Shown: positions 1 through 5,137 of the stretch, piece by piece | Layout of the letters: each line of letters begins with the position of its first letter | How positions within the stretch are numbered: position 1 is the stretch's first letter | NCBI GenBank assembly: GCA_013139755.1 | Contig: WTAG01000048.1 | Location: 1 to 5,137, forward strand | From: Methylomarinum sp. | GTDB taxonomy: Bacteria > Pseudomonadota > Gammaproteobacteria > Methylococcales > Methylomonadaceae | Direction of reading: 5' to 3' | DNA length: 5,137 bases | Made by a program: the position numbers and the translations under genes | Notes under the pieces: generated by a model | What the model was told of the DNA's origin: nothing | The model's input: the letters and a program-made list of their open reading frames with translations, nothing else | Database searches by the model: none

Positions 1-374
1 ATATCACCACTTTTATAGGTGTGATACAGTTTGGCCTGATTTTCAATTTTTGCTAATTCAATACGTGTTTTATCGGCAAGGCTAAAAAAATCATCTAATG
101 CAAAATTTTCAATTAAATCGATATCAAATTTAAACCATTCGGAAAGAGAATCTTTATTACTGACTGCGGGTGTTGAGTTTGCTGCATGTTCTATATCACG
201 CATTAGAAAATCAGCAACTTGATTGATTTCCTCCTGAGTTAATCCGCCCAGCTCACTGGTTTTTTCTTTGGCAATATCCATCGCATCGGCAACAGAGTGC
301 AGAGTATCATCCATTATTTCGTATAAATGCTCCATAAGGTCGTTATAGGCTTTGACAAATTTATTATCACTCAT
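1..374 (-). CDS. ybeL: DUF1451 / YbeL-family zinc-ribbon protein, C-terminus beyond the window
   Basis: Seen: an open frame runs from ATG at 374 down to base 1, giving 124 codons with no stop. It starts MSDNKFVKAYNDLMEHLYEI and is rich in charged, helix-forming residues. The visible part ends in YHTYKSGDI, which resembles the YHSGEVVG stretch just before the CxxC zinc ribbon in E. coli YbeL. The cysteine ribbon itself would lie outside the window and cannot be confirmed. The start is supported by an AAGGAG ribosome site 6 nt upstream. Known: members are small proteins of roughly 150-170 residues with a helical N-terminal part and a C-terminal zinc ribbon, and their function is not established. 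Context: E. coli ybeL also lies next to leuS in divergent orientation, so the synteny supports the call. I assign no biochemical role. Confidence 0.8.
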   Translation of the reverse strand, partial: MSDNKFVKAYNDLMEHLYEIMDDTLHSVADAMDIAKEKTSELGGLTQEEINQVADFLMRDIEHAANSTPAVSNKDSLSEWFKFDIDLIENFALDDFFSLADKTRIELAKIENQAKLYHTYKSGD

Positions 375-380
375 AGGTTT

Positions 381-386
381 CTCCTT
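381..386 (-). promoter_or_regulatory. Ribosome binding site of the ybeL-like gene
   Basis: On the minus strand the sequence reads AAGGAG, a perfect Shine-Dalgarno core, 6 nt before the ATG at 374. It fixes the start of the ybeL-like gene and is much stronger than the sites in front of leuS, lptE, holA or the response-regulator gene. Confidence 0.8.
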
Positions 387-395
387 AAAATACAC

Positions 396-2908
<2,513 letters not shown>

Positions 2909-2923
2909 ATCAATGTAAGAAAT

Positions 2924-2956
2924 ACGTAGGATGGGCAAAGCGAAAGCGTGCCCATC
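2924..2956. repeat. Palindromic repeat-like hairpin after leuS
   Basis: The arms GATGGGCA (2930-2937) and TGCCCATC (2949-2956) are perfect 8-bp inverted repeats around an 11-nt centre. Inside the centre, GC-GAAA-GC (2940-2947) can form two further pairs capped by a GNRA tetraloop, with a small AA/G internal loop between the stems. ACGTAG precedes the left arm and ATTTTA follows the right arm. The sequence resembles short GC-rich palindromes dispersed in the intergenic regions of methanotrophs and other proteobacteria; that is recognition from memory. Only one copy lies in the window, so its repeat nature cannot be shown here. As RNA it would be a stable 3' hairpin after leuS. The following T-run is only four bases, so termination would be partial at best. 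Confidence 0.6.
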
Positions 2957-2972
2957 ATTTTATGGTGATAGG

Positions 2973-2999
2973 GTGAGTAAGAAAGGAATATTTACTCAC
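2973..2999. repeat. Second inverted repeat in the leuS-lptE spacer
   Basis: GTGAGTAA (2973-2980) and TTACTCAC (2992-2999) are perfect 8-bp inverted repeats with an 11-nt loop. A G-U pair (2972 with 3000) can extend the stem. No continuous T-run follows, only TCTTTAAAATTT. It lies 16 nt after the first hairpin, so the spacer can form two tandem stem-loops. They may stabilise the 3' end of leuS mRNA or reduce read-through into lptE. It could also be a protein-binding site. Confidence 0.5.
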
Positions 3000-3070
3000 T
3001 TCTTTAAAATTTATTGACGAAATTATCGAGTTATAGCCTGCTATTTAATGGGTTATAGAATGAGAAAACT

Positions 3071-3574
3071 ATGCTTAGGATTAAAAACACCTTTCTATTA
3101 ATAACTGTTTTGTTTATTTCAGCTTGTGGCTATCATTTGCGGGGAAGTATTGATTTACCTGAAGAGTTAAAGCGTATTTATATGCAAGGTGCTTCTGCTC
3201 AATTAAATAAAATAATGCAGAAAACTTTAAAATCTTCGGGTGGCAAGCTTGTAGATAAGGTTCAGCAAGCTGGGATAGTTGTAGCGGTTGTTAAAGAAAA
3301 AATGGATAGGCGGGTGCTGTCTTTAAGCTCAACGGGTCGAGCTAATGAGTATCAGATTATCTATACCTTAAACTTTAATTTACTGGATGCAGAGGGTAAT
3401 TCATTAACTGAATTACAGCATTTAGAAATTAACCGTGATTATTTTAATGATCAGGAACAGATTCTGGCTAAAAATATTGAAGAACAAATTATCAGGGATG
3501 AAATATACCGTAAAGCCGTACAATCAATCATCAGTCGTTCTCGAATTGCCTTGGAAAGAAGTAATAAAATTTAA
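3071..3574 (+). CDS. lptE: LPS-assembly outer-membrane lipoprotein LptE (RlpB)
   Basis: LptE plugs the LptD beta-barrel in the outer membrane and is needed to insert lipopolysaccharide into the outer leaflet. Seen: 167 residues. A lipoprotein signal (hydrophobic residues 8-18, lipobox ISAC) places the lipidated cysteine at C19. G20 at the +2 position is compatible with outer-membrane sorting. The mature protein opens with CGYHLRG, much like E. coli CGWHLRD. Further family similarity is seen at GRANEYQI (89-96), where E. coli has GQTAEYQM, and in the segment 122-149 with RDYFND, ILAKN and EIYRKA. It is shorter than the 193-residue E. coli protein, mainly because the polar C-terminal tail is missing. 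The ribosome site is poor, a GAGA 5 nt before ATG. A second ATG at 3060 is out of frame. It follows leuS after 162 nt and precedes holA by 2 nt. Confidence 0.93.
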   Translation: MLRIKNTFLLITVLFISACGYHLRGSIDLPEELKRIYMQGASAQLNKIMQKTLKSSGGKLVDKVQQAGIVVAVVKEKMDRRVLSLSSTGRANEYQIIYTLNFNLLDAEGNSLTELQHLEINRDYFNDQEQILAKNIEEQIIRDEIYRKAVQSIISRSRIALERSNKI

Positions 3575-3576
3575 CT

Positions 3577-4581
3577 ATGCGTTTAAAACCTGAACAATTA
3601 GATGGGGCATTAAAAAAATTAGCAGCAGTTTATTTGATTTCAGGTGATGAGCCATTACAATCAGGAGAGGCTGCAGATGCTATACGCAAAGCAGCAAAAC
3701 AGGCTGGCTATAATACACGCGAGGTTTTTTCTGTAGAAACAGGGTTTGAGTGGAATGAGTTATTAGTAGCGGCTAATTCATTATCACTTTTTGCTGATAA
3801 GAAACTGATAGATTTAAGATTACCTTCCGGTAAGCCGGGTACAGAAGGCTCAAAAGTATTATCAGAGTATTGCCAGCGTTTACCAGAAGATACTTTGTTA
3901 TTGATTACGGCACCTAAATTAACTGCGGCCACCTTAAAATCTAAATGGTGTCAAAGTATTGATAAGGCGGGTGCTATTATTCAAATCTGGCCGTTAGATG
4001 GTGCAGATTTGGTTCAATGGTTGCAGCGACGTGCTCAAAAAAGAGGCTTACAAATTGCTCTAGATGGTATTCGAGTCTTGGCTTCTCGCATTGAAGGGAA
4101 TTTATTGGCTGCATCGCAAGAAATAGAAAAGCTTTATATACTCTATGGCGAGTCGGCAATATCTAAACAAGCGGTAGAAGATGTGGTCGCTGATAGTGCG
4201 CGTTTTGATGTGTTTAAGCTGACCGACAGCGTGCTGGCTGGACGAGTGAGTCGAGCAATAAAAATCTTAAATGGCTTAAAAGCTGAAGGTATTGCAGCGC
4301 CCGTTGTAGTCTGGGCTTTAGCAAGAGAAGCTCGATTGTTGATTAATATACAATCAGCATTGAAACAAGGGCAAAATAAAGAGCTTGTTTTTAAAAATAA
4401 CAGGTTATGGGATAAGCGTAAACAGTTGGTTAATACCGCACTGTCTCGCATTAAAAAACAGCAGTTACAGCAGGTTTTATTGTTGAGCTCCAAAGCAGAT
4501 CGACAAATTAAAGGGCAGGAAAAAGGTGATTATTGGGAGACATTGGTCTCAATTTGTTTGTTGTTTAATTGTTATACTTAA
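3577..4581 (+). CDS. holA: DNA polymerase III delta subunit (clamp loader)
   Basis: The delta subunit is the wrench of the clamp-loader complex: it binds the beta clamp and opens it for loading on primed DNA. Seen: 334 residues against 343 in E. coli, alignable over most of the length. MRLKPEQL opens the protein as MIRLYPEQL does in E. coli. VYLISGDEPL (18-27) lies where AAA+ proteins have a Walker A motif, and like other delta subunits it lacks a GKT nucleotide-binding loop. SLF (70-72) matches the E. coli element whose Leu-Phe pair wedges into the beta clamp. EGNLLAASQEIEKL (173-186) belongs to the middle region and ARFDVFKLTDSVLAGR (208-223) starts the C-terminal collar domain, which continues through LWDKRK (277-282). 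The start is 2 nt after the lptE stop with no convincing ribosome site, so translational coupling to lptE is likely. nadD, its usual downstream partner in E. coli, is absent here. Confidence 0.95.
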   Translation: MRLKPEQLDGALKKLAAVYLISGDEPLQSGEAADAIRKAAKQAGYNTREVFSVETGFEWNELLVAANSLSLFADKKLIDLRLPSGKPGTEGSKVLSEYCQRLPEDTLLLITAPKLTAATLKSKWCQSIDKAGAIIQIWPLDGADLVQWLQRRAQKRGLQIALDGIRVLASRIEGNLLAASQEIEKLYILYGESAISKQAVEDVVADSARFDVFKLTDSVLAGRVSRAIKILNGLKAEGIAAPVVVWALAREARLLINIQSALKQGQNKELVFKNNRLWDKRKQLVNTALSRIKKQQLQQVLLLSSKADRQIKGQEKGDYWETLVSICLLFNCYT

Positions 4582-4596
4582 TGGTTGGAATATAAG
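4569..4596 (+). promoter_or_regulatory. Candidate sigma-70 promoter at the end of holA
   Basis: TTGTTA (4569-4574, 4 of 6) and TATAAG (4591-4596, 5 of 6) are 16 nt apart. If active, this promoter would give a response-regulator transcript with an untranslated leader of roughly 180 nt that includes the palindrome and the terminator-like hairpin downstream. The region is AT-rich, so chance matches are easy. The perfect TTGACA at 4597-4602 has no matching -10 at 16-18 nt. Confidence 0.25.
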
Positions 4597-4610
4597 TTGA
4601 CAGTGATATT

Positions 4611-4627
4611 TGTACTTAAGGAGTACA
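4611..4627. repeat. Perfect 6-bp palindrome with Shine-Dalgarno-like loop
   Basis: TGTACT (4611-4616) and AGTACA (4622-4627) flank a 5-nt loop. The loop plus neighbouring bases read TAAGGAG (4617-4623), an excellent ribosome-site core with no usable start codon behind it: the nearest candidate, CTG at 4628, meets a stop after four codons. TTTGTAC (4609-4615) can pair instead with GTACAAA (4675-4681). It may be a protein-binding site, an RNA hairpin, or chance. Confidence 0.4.
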
Positions 4628-4717
4628 CTGGAAATAAACTGATTTAATTTGTTTTTTTAATTAGTAATACCAAGGTACAAAAATATAGTTTTAAAAAATC
4701 AATTTCGACATTATTTT

Positions 4718-4753
4718 ATGCCCGTCTCTACGTCTATACAGATGGCATTTTTT
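4718..4753 (+). terminator. Probable intrinsic terminator between holA and the response regulator
   Basis: ATGCC (4718-4722) pairs with GGCAT (4744-4748). After a bulged C, GTCT (4724-4727) pairs with AGAT (4740-4743), including one G-U pair. The loop is 12 nt. A run of six T (4748-4753) overlaps the last stem base. This is the only hairpin with a proper T-run after holA, and it fits the end of the leuS-lptE-holA unit. The large loop and bulge make it moderate in strength. It ends only 30 nt before the next start codon, so it could act as an attenuator for that gene if transcription starts upstream. Confidence 0.5.
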
Positions 4754-4783
4754 CATAGTTGCTCCTTAGACTGATACAGAAAT

Positions 4784-5137
4784 ATGAAACTTAACTTATT
4801 AAATCAAACCATACTGATAATTGAAGATTATTCAGTCATGCGAAAATCCATTAAAAGCATGCTTTATCAACTAGGTGCTAAAGATGTTTTTGAAGCGCAT
4901 AATGGCAAATCGGCCATTATGGCGATGAAAAACCAGATATTTGATATTGTGTTATGTGATTACAATCTGGGGGATGGACAAAATGGTCAACAAGTTTTGG
5001 ATCAGGCGAGATACGAAAAACTCCTCCCTATAAATGCGGTCTTTATGATTGTAACAGCTGAATTATCGGCAAGTTTTGTGCTTAATACACTAGAAAATAA
5101 ACCGGACGACTATTTAACAAAACCTTTTACCCCTGAA
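4784..5137 (+). CDS. Response regulator, N-terminal receiver domain, cut by the window edge
   Basis: Seen: 118 codons open to the window end, covering nearly a whole receiver domain. The acidic pair is E14/D15 in ILIIEDYSVMRKS. The phosphoacceptor is D59 in VLCDYNLGDGQNG, the conserved threonine T91 is in MIVTAE, and the conserved lysine K113 is in DDYLTKPF. All residues for Mg-dependent phosphorylation by a histidine kinase are present. The start is secure because an in-frame TGA lies at 4772-4774, although the ribosome site is weak. After D59 the usual MP-x-MDG loop is replaced by YNLGDGQNG. I recall this from receiver proteins whose C-terminal part carries tetratricopeptide repeats, not a DNA-binding domain. 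That output domain is outside the window, so it is inference. No kinase gene is visible, and the terminator upstream suggests expression separate from holA. Confidence 0.9.
   Translation, partial: MKLNLLNQTILIIEDYSVMRKSIKSMLYQLGAKDVFEAHNGKSAIMAMKNQIFDIVLCDYNLGDGQNGQQVLDQARYEKLLPINAVFMIVTAELSASFVLNTLENKPDDYLTKPFTPE

Noticed and set aside
3014..3047. lptE promoter built on TTGACG at 3014-3019
   Set aside because: At 16-18 nt spacing there is no acceptable -10 box. The nearest AT-rich hexamer, TATTTA at 3042-3047, is 22 nt away.
4143..4493. Minus-strand open frame of 116 codons inside holA
   Set aside because: It lies wholly within a well-supported gene, has no recognisable domain, and its translation looks like an antisense shadow rich in Ser, Thr, Leu and Cys.
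4597..4629. Promoter built on the perfect TTGACA at 4597-4602
   Set aside because: The hexamers at 16-18 nt spacing are AGGAGT, GGAGTA and GAGTAC, none resembling a -10. TACACT at 4624-4629 is 21 nt away.
4617..4642. Small gene using the strong TAAGGAG at 4617-4623
   Set aside because: No ATG, GTG or TTG follows at usable distance, and the CTG at 4628 reaches a TGA after four codons.
4743..4762. Sigma-54-like promoter, TGGCAT followed by TTGCT, before the response-regulator gene
   Set aside because: The distance between the TGGC and TTGC elements is 16 nt, not the required 11, so the spacing is five bases too long. The TGGCAT also belongs to the terminator-like stem.

Overview
The window is a housekeeping segment of a gammaproteobacterial chromosome, with low to moderate GC. 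It holds three complete genes in the order leuS (leucyl-tRNA synthetase), lptE (LPS-assembly lipoprotein) and holA (DNA polymerase III delta subunit). This is the conserved gammaproteobacterial block known from E. coli. A divergent DUF1451/YbeL-type gene sits next to leuS, as in E. coli. The repeat between leuS and lptE, with its GATGGGCA/TGCCCATC arms, resembles short palindromes I associate with methanotrophs of the Methylococcales and some other proteobacteria. A methanotroph-like host is therefore plausible, but this is an inference and not shown by the genes.

Layout: 1-374 is the 5' part of the ybeL-like gene on the minus strand, cut by the window edge. 375-454 is a short divergent intergenic region with overlapping candidate -10 elements for the two directions. 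455-2908 is leuS. 2909-3070 is a spacer holding two hairpins, the first part of a repeat-like element. 3071-3574 is lptE, and 3577-4581 is holA, only 2 nt behind it. 4582-4783 is a 202-nt AT-rich spacer with a small palindrome and a terminator-like hairpin. 4784-5137 is the 5' part of a response-regulator gene, cut by the window edge. No stretch longer than 300 bases lacks a gene.

The three central genes serve unrelated essential processes: tRNA charging and proofreading, outer-membrane LPS insertion, and sliding-clamp loading. They probably share transcription as an old conserved cluster. nadD, which follows holA in E. coli, is not found here; a signalling gene follows instead.

I see no new defence, mobile or biosynthetic system. 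The points worth a second look are modest: a LeuRS without the leucine-specific insertion, the hairpin repeat inside the cluster, and the structured leader of the response-regulator gene.
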